Origin: Rheum nobile
Taxonomy: Eukaryota; Streptophyta; Magnoliopsida; Caryophyllales; Polygonaceae
DNA: 64,000 bases
Assembly (NCBI GenBank): GCA_027886185.1
Contig: WOAB01000589.1
Coordinates: forward strand, 4,531,001 to 4,595,000
Direction: 5' to 3'
Part shown: positions 1 to 9,590 of the stretch, piece by piece
Layout: each line of letters opens with the position of its first letter
Position numbering within the stretch: the first letter of the stretch is position 1
The notes under the pieces: model-generated
The model's input: only the letters and a program-made list of their open reading frames with translations
What the model was told of the DNA's origin: nothing
The model's database searches: none
Program-made: the position numbers and the translations under genes

Positions 1-1
1 A

Positions 2-1419
2 GCCGTGGGTGCAGGGCTGAAGGAGAAGGGCGTGCCCTTGGTGATGCTAGCTGGAGCGGGCCAACTGCATTGCCTCCCTCTGGCAGAAGCAAGCGCGCGC
101 AGTTGTGCCAGCTCCCTTTCCCCGACACCACTCCGGAGTACCCTTCCAAGGACCAGTTCGTAGGCTACTTGGAGTCGTATGCAAGGCACTTCGACATCCA
201 GCCGCAGTTCCGTCCAGTCCGCCAATTAAGTATGACGAGACGAGCTGATCGAGTGGCCTCTGGAGGATCAGGACGCTCTCGGGCAGCGACGTCGGGAAGA
301 GGGAGGTGGAGTACATTTGCAAGTGGATCGTGGTGGCCACGGGGGAGAAGGTTGTCCCCAAGAAAGAATATTAATTCATTCCAAGAATTGACCTTGCATT
401 GCATGTTTTACCCAAGGAGGTCTTGGGGAAGTCGACGTTCGAATTGGCGGGGACCATGCATGATGAGGTGGCTTCCTCTGTGGCTGGTGGTGGACAAGAT
501 CCTGCTTCTCGGGAGTACAGACAAGTACGGGGTGAAGAGGCCGGAAATGGGGCCTCGATCTAGAGCTGAAGAACAAGGAGGGGAAGACGCCCGTGCTGGA
601 TCTTGGTACACTGGGGAAGCTCAGGTCCGGTCAGATTCAGGTTGTACCCGGAATCAAGAGGTTTTCTCGAGGCCGGGTCCAGCTTGTCAATGGCGAGGTT
701 ATCCCCGTCCACTCCGTCGTTCTAGCCACAGGCTACCGGAGCAATTAATGTTCCATCATATATATATATTATGGCTCAAGGTAACAGACAGGAACCATTG
801 CTTTCAGTTTCATATAACGCATCAATATTCTTTCTTCCTAATGCAGTTAACCACTATATATTTTCATATCATCAATAATCATGCTTCACAGTGACATTAT
901 TAGTATAGCGTATATAACATAATGTTCAATTCCTTTGTTCTTTATTTGGTTGACAATTCCTATTTTTAAAAGACACTATACTACTTTCTGTTATAATTAA
1001 TCAACATGCAGGGTACATACGTGCATCGTTAATAGCAGCAGATGGGTTCTTAATTGTGAATTAGAGATCCTTTTGAAGCATGTTAGATTCTGTCTGGCTA
1101 AACTTACACTATTCTCGAATCAAACTTGTTACTGAAGCTTTTGTGTTCTGACATTGGGTAACAGGAATGTCAGGAGAGTGAATTCTTCTCCAAGAATGGG
1201 TTCCCAAAGGCACCATTTCCAAATGGGTGGAAGGGGAAAGCTGGGCTGTATGCAGCTGGGTTCACAAGAAGAGGCCTATCTGGTGCATTTGAAGATGCAA
1301 TGAAAGTGGCGGAGGACATTGGGAAGATCTGGAAGGAGGAGACAGGGAACAAGCAGCAGAAGAAGAACCCTAGAGCACCTGGTGCTTGCCACAGGAGATG
1401 CATATCGCAGCAGTTCTAA
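2..1419 (+). pseudogene. YUCCA-like flavin monooxygenase pseudogene (5' end outside window)
   Basis: Relic of a YUCCA indole-3-pyruvate monooxygenase, the FAD/NADPH enzyme that makes auxin from indole-3-pyruvate. The window begins just after where the FAD GxGxxG loop should be (AVGAGLKEKGVPLVML). Family blocks then appear in shifting frames: ERANCIASLWQK, PEYPSKDQFVGYLESYARHFDI, VEYICKWIVVATGE (~313-354), HVLPKEVLGKSTFELAG (~398-450), KYGVKRPEMGP, GKTPVLDLGTLGKLRSG and VVLATGYRSN (ends ~746). Exon 1 probably ends at 780 (donor AAG/GTAACA) after an AT-repeat insertion. The intron is 781-1173, and exon 2 (1174-1419) is clean: ESEFFSKNGFPKAPFPNGWK to a TAA at 1417. Several frameshifts, an in-frame TGA near 249 and loss of the segment that should hold the NADPH-binding GxGNSG motif make it non-functional. 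Family identity is solid; which YUCCA paralogue cannot be told. Confidence 0.88.
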
Positions 1420-2163
1420 GCTACTTACACAAAGGCCAGGAACGAAATCTAGATCTACAGGATCTGAAAATGAATCAGAAACATACGCCGAAGAGGAACA
1501 TACAACTCAAAGAAGCCCTCTCCACAGTACAAAAAAGGCCCAAAGTTCCATTCAGAATTTGGGCATTTTGTGCAGAGGAAAGAAGAGGCTTTTGTACTTT
1601 CTTTTCTCTTTTTACACTTTGATATACTCTAATACGAACCTGTAATTTCACACAATACATTTACATAAATCAACTACTCCATTTCTTCAACTGTAATATA
1701 AGCTTTCAAATATACCTAAGAATAGAACTACTGAGCCTCCCCTCCAGAACATGGCAACCAACTCACCAAATATTATGAACCCATCACGATTTCTTTATTC
1801 ATGGACAACTCAACTGAACAGAATTTACAGCTGATACCATCTAGCGCTGAGATCAGAATCACCATCCCATCTAGTCATCCCGGTTGTAATCTCCCCCTCT
1901 CACAACACCAAACTTTTGGGATTATTTCTCTGTCCCGTTTTTTTATAGGAAAGAAGAGACAGCATTTACAGTATCACTTGGAACTAGATGGAAACATTTA
2001 TATGCTGCAAAGCTCTACACAATCATGGAGATTCTAGAAGCTGGAAGAAGCAACCCCTTGGTCATCTATAGCTAGGGGAGGAGGAGATGATTGAGAGAAA
2101 TTAATACTATTATCGGGTTTGAGGAATCAAGTATGGGGTTGGGAAATCAAAACCTGATACCTA
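1420..2163. other. Intergenic, no gene recognised
   Basis: AT-rich sequence downstream of the YUCCA relic. Short ORFs here (for example 1801-2037) match nothing I recognise and have no supporting context. The first ~200 bases may be the old 3' UTR of the YUCCA gene. Confidence 0.5.
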
Positions 2164-2714
2164 GTGTTTGTTTGATGAATTTTCAGAATTGAAACCGATA
2201 CCTCATACCGGCTAGGTATGGGGTTCTCATACCTCTCATGTTGTCCAGGTATGGATGTCTGGAATGGATTTGCTTTGTCTTCTCCCTCAAACCTGACACC
2301 ACTATTTTCCTCCCCCTACCCTCTTTTTCTGCAAGTTTTCCCCTTTGTTCATTTTTTCCAGATTTCAGCCTTTGGTATACTCTCCTCTTGTTTTATTTTT
2401 TCACATTTCAACCATCATAGTTACTCCCTTGTTTCATAATTTGATTTTCATATTTTCAAATTTGAAAAAATAATTGGAGGAGGCTAGAAGAGGGGTAGCA
2501 GGAAGAAGAAATAAGAAGAATGATGTCGGGAAAAAAAAGATACAAGAAGAGGCAGAAATAGGAAGGCAAGAAAGGAGGAAGATGCACAATTTTACCCTAA
2601 TATTTTATCCCTAAATATTTACCAAACACCCAATTCTAACTATGGGTTTTCAACCCCATTCCTATCCAACCCCATACCTCATTCTAATTTCATACCCAAA
2701 TTTATACCAAACGC
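2164..2714. mobile_element. Candidate PIF/Harbinger-like MITE
   Basis: The left end GTGTTTGTTTGAT and the reverse complement of the right end GCGTTTGGTATAA form imperfect terminal inverted repeats that continue inward (both sides reach a GGTATGGGGTT-like block). Both ends abut CTA (2161-2163 and 2715-2717), which would fit the 3-bp target duplication of PIF/Harbinger elements. No transposase is encoded. The inverted repeats are degenerate, so superfamily and exact ends are tentative. Confidence 0.45.
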
Positions 2715-2717
2715 CTA

Positions 2718-3589
2718 GTGTCAATCCATATGCTAAGAATGAATTCTTCCAGACAGTGTATAAGCATGTTTTTGACCTTCCAAATTTCAAGTCAACCTTG
2801 ATAAGAGATCTATGTAGTACTGGGCCTTGAGAAGGCAGTTGCATTCTCCATTTCAATTCCAAGTGTGGTTGAGCGAACTAGCTAAAACTTGCTCTGGTAT
2901 GTGCAAGTTTGCAACAGTGTCTGATATTCAGCGTTATAAGGTCTAAACGCAGTAACGAGAGAAAAATGAAACAGAAAAACGAAACAAAGAACAAGAAAAT
3001 TGTTTACCCAATTCGTCACAGAATATGACTACGTCTGGAACACTATCAAACAAGAGTTTTTCTTACTATTGTGATAACGATTACAATGATCAATAGGATA
3101 TTTAAGCTAATGAACGAAACCCTAATTAGACCCATTACATTATTATACGGACGGGCCCAAAAGACCTTTGTACGGACGGGCCCAAAAGACCCTTGTACGA
3201 ATGAAACCCTAGTTGAATCGCTGAAAGCTGGGCTTTCGTGTACACTCCATCAGACTCCATAACCCAACATATCCAAGAGTCTCTTAACTCATTTCACTCT
3301 ATTGCAGCTTTTTTTATTAGGTAGACAGAATCTAGTTCATAGGATAGTCTCTGTTTATCTACAAGACAATACTTGCTGAAAGCCTGAAACAATTTATCAA
3401 AGCTGAAACAGGAAGAGGTCCATAAAAGAAAACAGTTTATATATCAAAATGCATGGTCTGAGATAAAATCATGACAGATTGTTGGCAGTGATGAATCAGG
3501 TGAAAACGCTTTACCCATGATGCTAAAGAGCTTGGATGCAAAGCTTAATATGGTCAAGAACCAACAGCGTTGAGAAATTCTCAGTTACA
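2718..3589. other. Intergenic between MITE and NDUFA13 3' end
   Basis: No gene recognised. It holds a short tandem repeat (3146-3200) and otherwise AT-rich unique-looking sequence. Short ORFs here look like chance. Confidence 0.5.
3146..3200. repeat. 25-bp direct repeat, two copies
   Basis: A 25-bp unit beginning TACGGACGGGCCCAAAAGAC occurs at 3146-3170 and 3171-3195 with one difference; a third copy starts (TACGA) and stops. It looks like a recent slippage or small duplication. Confidence 0.85.
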
Positions 3590-3595
3590 TTTATT
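3590..3595 (-). promoter_or_regulatory. Poly(A) signal of NDUFA13 gene
   Basis: AATAAA on the minus strand about 120 bases past the NDUFA13 stop codon, a usual distance for a plant near-upstream polyadenylation element. It implies a 3' UTR ending around 3560-3580. Confidence 0.5.
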
Positions 3596-3713
3596 GCTAT
3601 CCTTCAAAAAGCAACAAACAGAAGAATCTTGCATACATGATATCCAAAGAAGCTCTTCGGTGAAAGAAGCATGACCAACGATTTGCGAGGGCGGGGGGTG
3701 ATTGATTCTGGTT

Positions 3714-5487
3714 TTACCAGACTTCAGGACGAAGCTCACCTGTTGCAGGAGGCATCCACCTACCAGAGTGGTAAACACTCTCACCAACCTTCCAGCCAGG
3801 CACATCCTTCATAATTCTGGCTTCCTCCTCCAGATACATTTTCCACTCTTTCACAAACCTGCACAAAGGTAGAGCATATACAGAATATTATGTATCCCTC
3901 AGATTGATCACCATAACCAGTGTTTGATGGTTCCAGGGTAATGAGATAGTAGGATACCTTTCATCCTCTTCTGCCTGAAGGAACGGCAGTATAGCTCTCC
4001 TAGCAGCATATTTTTCCTCCTTGAGTGCCCTGTACATGCAGGTTGATTAGAATGTGCCAATTCATAGGAGTTTATCAACATCTCAAACAAGCTTCATTGT
4101 ACTTCACAAGTCTGAAATACTATAAAAGCATAGAACAATGGCTATTGAGCACAGTGTTGGAGCAGTAACAGACTAGCATTACTTGGCTAACTAGCTACCA
4201 AATTTCAAATGCATTACGCCATTACCAATGAATACAGATTGGATGAAAAGAATTACAACATGACTATAACTAGAACACTTGACAAATGAGCCAACTGGTC
4301 ACTAGACAGTAATAGTGAATTTAAACATCTATAATGATTTGTCTGAGATAAGAAACATCTCAAAGAGAGACTTTTAAAACTAGTTTGACATTCTTCCAAA
4401 ATCCAATTCTCTGTTGCAACTTGAAAGACTCTCTCAAAAGTTGAGAAATTTCGAGGATATATATTTTCCAGCCTATTATTGATAAATCCAGCAATGCCAA
4501 GAATTTTAACTTTAGCAGCATCCCTGAAAATGGACTCTTTCATGACTCATGATACTGAACATTGTGACTATGACCCTTATGGTGAGGGCCTTATCTCAGC
4601 AACTGAAAGTCATCAAACCATCTAAATAAATTTCCATCAACATAGCTTGGCTTGGAACTTGGAAGACATTGTCTAGGCCATACAATTCTAATACCCAGAA
4701 AATTTTCCTAACTCTTTAGTACATAACTTCATTGTCCCAAAATGAAAAAGCTATGTCATTTTTTTTTTTAAATGGCTTTTTAAACTAGCCCACTTCACAA
4801 ATTCAAGAAGCAATCAGCATACATCTACTATTGACTATGCAATTTATCCACCTTATCAAAAATCAGCAAACAACAAATTCAAATTTCCCAGCCTCGACAG
4901 AAACATAAATTCAGTATGATCTGTAATGACCGCAGCTCATGATTCAATTGCCAAGCATTGAACCTCAAAGTGTATGCTTTTTTCACTTTTTCAGCCATCG
5001 TTCCAGCATAACTGACAGATGAAATCTAATCTAGGTACACGAGAAAATTAGTCAGAAAACTCATTTAATTTCCCAACATACGCCTCTAATTAGAAACCCC
5101 TATATTTCTAGGGCATTCACAATTCGAACATTCACCAAAGATCCCCAATTTGAACTTAGCAAAAGGGACACGAATCAGATTCAACAATAGGCTATTCGAA
5201 CGAGAGAAAAATGAAAACAGTGCAGCGAAGATCGCAAATAGAGAAATCTACGAATCAAAATCTCAATGTTACCTGCGCTTCTTGTTGCCTTGGCCGACCT
5301 GGTACATGCCCCAAGAGAAAGCACCGAACGTTGCCAAGAAGATGGCCATGGCACTGGGACCGGATGTTGGGATCCGGCGGGCGTATCGGACCGGAGCAAA
5401 CCCGCCCGGAGGTGGCCCATCTTGGAGGAGGGGCATATCCTTGACAGACGCCATTCCTGGCTTGTTCCTGATCATCGATTCCGTCAT
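3714..5487 (-). CDS. NDUFA13: NADH dehydrogenase (ubiquinone) 1 alpha subcomplex subunit 13, GRIM-19 type (complex I), three exons
   Basis: Accessory subunit of mitochondrial complex I, anchored in the inner membrane by one helix. Exons on the minus strand: 5487-5273, 4029-3958 and 3858-3714, with GT-AG introns of 1243 and 99 bp. Joined length is 432 bp, 143 codons plus TAA, the usual length of the plant protein. The N-terminus MTESMIRNKPGMASVKDMPL and the following PPPGGFAPVRYARR block are characteristic of plant members. A hydrophobic segment (residues ~45-64) is the single membrane helix, followed by basic GQGNKKRR. Exon 2 gives ALKEEKYAARRAILPFLQAE; exon 3 gives VPGWKVGESVYHSGRWMPP and ends GELRPEVW. 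Both splice junctions interrupt an Arg codon after its second base, keeping the frame. No lesion seen; this is the only host gene in the window that looks functional. Confidence 0.96.
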
Positions 5488-5939
5488 CTTCGAAGTGTCT
5501 CTCGAAGCGGACGTTCAGGTTTTCGGGGATCGGTGAGGGGTTTCAGGGAAAGTCGTCGCCGGCGGCGATGAAAATTGGTTTTATGATGTAAGGGCTTCGC
5601 GAAATGGGAGAGAATATGAGGTGAGAGTCTACAGGGCCACAGGGGTGTTGAGGAGTGATCGGGTGCATGCGGACTATGGTGTAGTCGCTGATACGATTCT
5701 CGACACGTGGCTACGTCAGAAAATCAACGTCAATGATCTAGTTAATCAAGGAACTACTCTCTATTTGTCCAAAAAAACAGGCCCGTTTAGGCATTGTATT
5801 TAACTAGGTGAAAAGCTCTCTCCTCTCTCTAATTTCTCTGTCTAGTTTTCCTTTGGGCTGAGGTCTCACTTGTGCATCGCTTTTCTCCTTCCTCCCCATT
5901 TCTTCTTGTATATTCTTTCTTTTTCTCTTTTCTCTATTG
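5488..5939 (-). promoter_or_regulatory. 5' UTR and promoter region of NDUFA13
   Basis: The first ~80 bases upstream of the ATG at 5487 are GC-rich and read as 5' UTR. Further up, minus-strand TGACGT (5713-5718) and a CACGTG G-box (5704-5709, in the context GCCACGTGTC) lie close together, about 220 bases before the ATG. A TGGGCT site-II-like motif (5854-5859) is farther up. Such motifs bind bZIP/bHLH and TCP factors in plants; use here is inference. No clear TATA box was found. Confidence 0.4.
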
Positions 5940-5947
5940 AAATCAAC

Positions 5948-7024
5948 TAGGGGTCTCAATCGAGCGAGTCAGGTCATTTCGGATTCAGGCTAATGTCCAA
6001 TATTATAACAAGTTGGACCATATCGGATCGGGTTGGGTCGGATATTCATTTATCGGGTGAGATCGGATATTCGAGTCAATTTCGGTCAGGTTAATTTGGA
6101 TTTCGGTCAAACTTAGGGTTGTCAATCGGGGAAATCGGATCGGTTTCGGGTCAGGTCATTTTGGTTTCAGATTAATTCGGATCCCGGCTAATGACGTATT
6201 CACGTGTATTTTGACAACTCAATCCAATTCGGCTCGGTCGGGTCCATTATTCATTTTATCGGGAGAAGTCATATATTTGGGTCAATTTCGATGGGCTATT
6301 TCGGATTATGGTCGAACTAGATTTTGTGTAAATCATATTTCGATTGAGTCAGAATTCATATGAATATGAGTTCGAATGAATAAGATTTCGTTTAAGTACG
6401 ATCTCAAAAGAATCGCATTTCATATAAATTGAATTGTGGTTGAAATGTATTTCGATGAAATTGGTTTTCGATTGAAGGCAAACATAATTACAATAAATAT
6501 ATATATTCACTATAAAATCTCCTATCATTAAAGTTCTATATTTAAGATTGGATTTTGGTAAGGATGATACTTACGGTAAATAGTAAGGATAAACCTAGAC
6601 CTTTGACTTTATGATTTAATGATAAGGAAAGTTTATGATTAAACGATAAGGAAAGTTTAGGATCAGGTGACATTAATTTTTTCTATGATTTCGGGCTATT
6701 GAGTTTTGATTTTCATGTGATTTCGAATCAGTCAACTTTGGGCTTTCGGGTGATTTCGGATCGGACAACTTCGGGTTTTCGGGTGATTTCAGATCGGATA
6801 ACTTCGTGTTTTCGGGTGATTTCGGATTTGGCAACTTCGGGTTTTCGGGTGATTTCGGATAGGGTGACTTCGCGTACCGAGTTGATAATGGGCTAGTCCG
6901 TTCGATTTATTTTTTGGATTCGGGCTAGTCGGTTTGAGTCGGATCGAATTCAGATATACAAATTTATAATTATTTTCGAATATCGAACGGGTCATTCGGA
7001 TAGCGTCAAATTTTGAGATCCCTA
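5948..7024. mobile_element. Non-autonomous hAT-like element, 1077 bp
   Basis: Terminal inverted repeats TAGGGGTCTCAA (left) and TAGGGATCTCAA (reverse complement of the right end) agree at 11 of 12 bases. The element is flanked by a perfect 8-bp direct repeat AAATCAAC (5940-5947 and 7025-7032). An 8-bp duplication and TAGGG termini fit the hAT superfamily. The interior has many GGTCGGGT/TTTCGGAT motifs and a minisatellite but no transposase, so it depended on an autonomous partner. It lies upstream of NDUFA13. Confidence 0.85.
6718..6873. repeat. 33-bp minisatellite inside the hAT-like element
   Basis: Four full units start at 6718, 6751, 6784 and 6817, with a partial fifth to ~6873. Consensus starts TGATTTCGGATCGGACAACT and ends TTTTCGGG. 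The 65-codon ORF across it is a by-product of a period divisible by three. Confidence 0.9.
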
Positions 7025-7032
7025 AAATCAAC

Positions 7033-8713
7033 TATGAATTGAAACATGACTCCATTTGTTATAATCTTTACTGTAAATCTCATCCCAAACCTCGTCCTCT
7101 CACGAAATTGACCCCGACGACTAACCGCCATACCCCAACAAATCGCCAGATGGTTGATTCCCATCCGATCCAGATCCAGATCCAGATCCAGCGCCAACGC
7201 AATCCTTTCCGGGCCCGGTTCCCTGTCAACCTTGATTTTTGTGGTTCCACCATCGCCATCGTCTCTTACTCTGAGCCCTGCTCGTGCATCTTCCATCTCA
7301 ATCTTCCAGATCTGGAGATTTTTCAATTTGGTTCCAGTTTTGGCGTAGATTTGGGTTCCTTTTGTATCGATCTTGCCCTCAACAACGGCTTCTCCGTTTG
7401 GCCTCTCACCAGGTGTGCAATCATCACTTATGAGATAAGAATTTCTACCTCTAATCTGTATGACTTGGATTGTTCTCACTGCTTTTATATCAATTGTTGC
7501 TTGGTTTTCATTCAGATTATCCCTTAATTGTTAATCATTTGATACTTTTGCACCTACCTCATGACAATTATATGGTTATGGTTAAGGCTTGCAAACTTCG
7601 GCAAGCTCATTTGACTTTATGCTATTTAACTCACTTTCTGACAATACTTATGACACTTTACTTGATCTTGTTGAAGAAACTACTAGCCATCTACGAGTTT
7701 CTCCATGTGTGGTATCTACTCTTCTTTGATTCCCTCTGTCAAATTCCCAGTGAAATCCACATCTGGCATTTTTTTGACCTTAAAGTTCCTTTTGCTTGTA
7801 TTTTTAGTATTAATCTTGGTGTCCTAATTTGCAGGAGATATTGTTATACATGCTTCAAGTCTATCTCTTTAATTTACCATCTTCTTGCGGCCTTTTTTTT
7901 GAAACATCTTTGCTGCTCCAAAGATCCACCAATACAACCTATCTCACATCTATTTTTCCTCAGCCTAGTAATGCCTACTAAACTATCTCAGGCACGGGTC
8001 TGTTACTTGGTTGATGACTATGTAAATGCTTACCGTATGACAGTCCAGAATTGTCCTAGTATATGCCCTATGATGTGGTTTTATATATGTTTGATGTATG
8101 ACTTTGTCCTTACTGTTTTGATAAACTGCTTTATCTCCCAAATTCTTCTCTCTCAAACTGAATATTGCTCTTCAATTAAACCGTCTTTTTTCTCACAAGT
8201 TTTCTTTGAAAATCTTTTTAATTTTTTCTCCTGTAAATGATTTTCCTTGGGAGCCTATCCTCTCCCTTTTGTTTTTGTTGATTTTTCGCTTTCATTTTGT
8301 CTTGGTTTTGTTTTTTATTTGTCTTGGGCCTTGGCCCTCTGTTTTTGTCTCCTCTGTCTTTTTCTTCTCTTTCTTTCCCTGTCTCTCTTTCTTCTCTTCA
8401 GGCTTCGGCCCATTCCTCCTTTTATGACCCATACACATGAATCAATTATGACCAGTCCACTTAATCATCAATCTCACATGTTTCGATATATATGTCCAAT
8501 TATATACATTATCACCAATTACAATATGCCATTACTAAAATCTTTACATTTTATAAATCAAAACAGTAACATCTGTGGAATATGTCCTCATTATACTACA
8601 TGCCATTATTTCAAACGCATTCAAGTAATACACCTTAATTATCTCTGCACAACATTACCTCAAGAACTTTGCAAAATTGACGAAATCAGTCATTTTATTT
8701 TACGAGTTCATTT
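7033..8713 (+). other. Upstream part of LINE or unknown sequence; no clear ORF1
   Basis: Lies between the hAT-like element and the LINE endonuclease. A 162-codon plus-strand ORF (7039-7527) contains (GATCCA)x4 at 7167-7190 and matches no family I know. From ~7600 to 8200 there are short stretches that could be decayed coding sequence, with no zinc knuckle or other LINE ORF1 hallmark. 8230-8420 is strongly pyrimidine-rich. It may be the LINE 5' UTR and a degenerate ORF1, by position only. Confidence 0.3.
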
Positions 8714-9590
8714 ATGGAAGCTTTGAAAATCGGATATTGGAATTCCTGGGGCGTTCGACGGCCTCACTTCTGGACTGAAATTGCCTTTATGAAACGATAT
8801 AATCAACTTGACATTCTTTGTCTAGCAGAAACAAAGACTAATGACACCCCGAGCATCACTTTCCTTGATAAAATTGGTTTCAAAAGTATCATCATATCTC
8901 TGGCATCTGGTACAAAAGGAGGTTTATGGCTACTCCTTAATGACTCCTCCTTTACCAATACTATATCTCTATTATTCAATGATTCCAATATTATCATTCT
9001 CCAAACACAATATAACAACTCACCTTTTCTTCTCTACTTTTTATATGCACCCAGACGCGAAGATCAAAAGACTGATTACTGGAATCAAATTGGACATCTA
9101 ATCACTTTGTACCACCTCCCGATCCTCATTATTGGAGAGTTAAATGACATATTAATACCTTCTGATAAACTAGGTGGTATGACCCTAACCCATTCCCGAT
9201 TTCTTAGATTAAATAATTTACTCACAGAATTTGGTTTAATACCCACAATTTTTTCGGGTTTCCCCTTTACTTGGAATAAATCCGCTCAAACTCATGACAC
9301 AATTTATGAAAGATTAGACCGTGTTCTAATCCATCCACATCTTACAAATATATTCCCACCCTTCACTGTACAACATCATACCATTGCCTTATTACCTTTC
9401 GCTTGGGACAAATGCAAGCCTTTCGAAAGTATCCCTTTCGTTTTGAGCCAGCCTAGACTAATGACCTGAGTTATAAGAAGTTGGTTCAAAAGGTTTGGAA
9501 ATATAACCACCATGGATCCTATATGATCAAACAATACAAGAAACAAAAAATTAGTAAGTCATATTCCAAATCCTGGTACAAATTCAAAAA
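8714..9590 (+). pseudogene. L1-type LINE ORF2, endonuclease domain and start of linker (broken)
   Basis: A 251-codon ORF (8714-9469) has the layout of the apurinic-like endonuclease of plant L1 LINEs: IGYWNSWGVRRP (first Asn), LDILCLAETKTND (Glu), a long middle, GFPFTWNKS and YERLDRVLIHP. Two active-site motifs look damaged: GELNDIL where the family has GDFN, and QHHTI where an SDH is expected. Near 9410-9436 a frameshift moves the reading to FRFEPA, then TAG (9454-9456) where Trp is expected (FRFEPAW), then TNDLSYKKLVQKVW. The linker continues to 9590, where the tandem array starts. It is the only endonuclease copy; the array repeats only what follows. Confidence 0.85.

Noticed and set aside
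70..894. 274-codon ORF as a novel protein
   Set aside because: It only strings together frameshifted pieces of the YUCCA relic and its intron.
6699..6896. 65-codon repeat protein (FRVISDR-TSG repeats)
   Set aside because: Translation of a 33-bp minisatellite inside a non-coding hAT-like element.
7006..7479. 157-codon minus-strand ORF rich in LDLDLD
   Set aside because: The LD repeats come from the GATCCA microsatellite; no family resemblance on that strand.
7470..8240. 256-codon ORF upstream of the LINE as a membrane protein
   Set aside because: Phe/Leu/Ile-rich because the sequence is T-rich; no start context or motif, and it lies where a decayed LINE ORF1 is expected.
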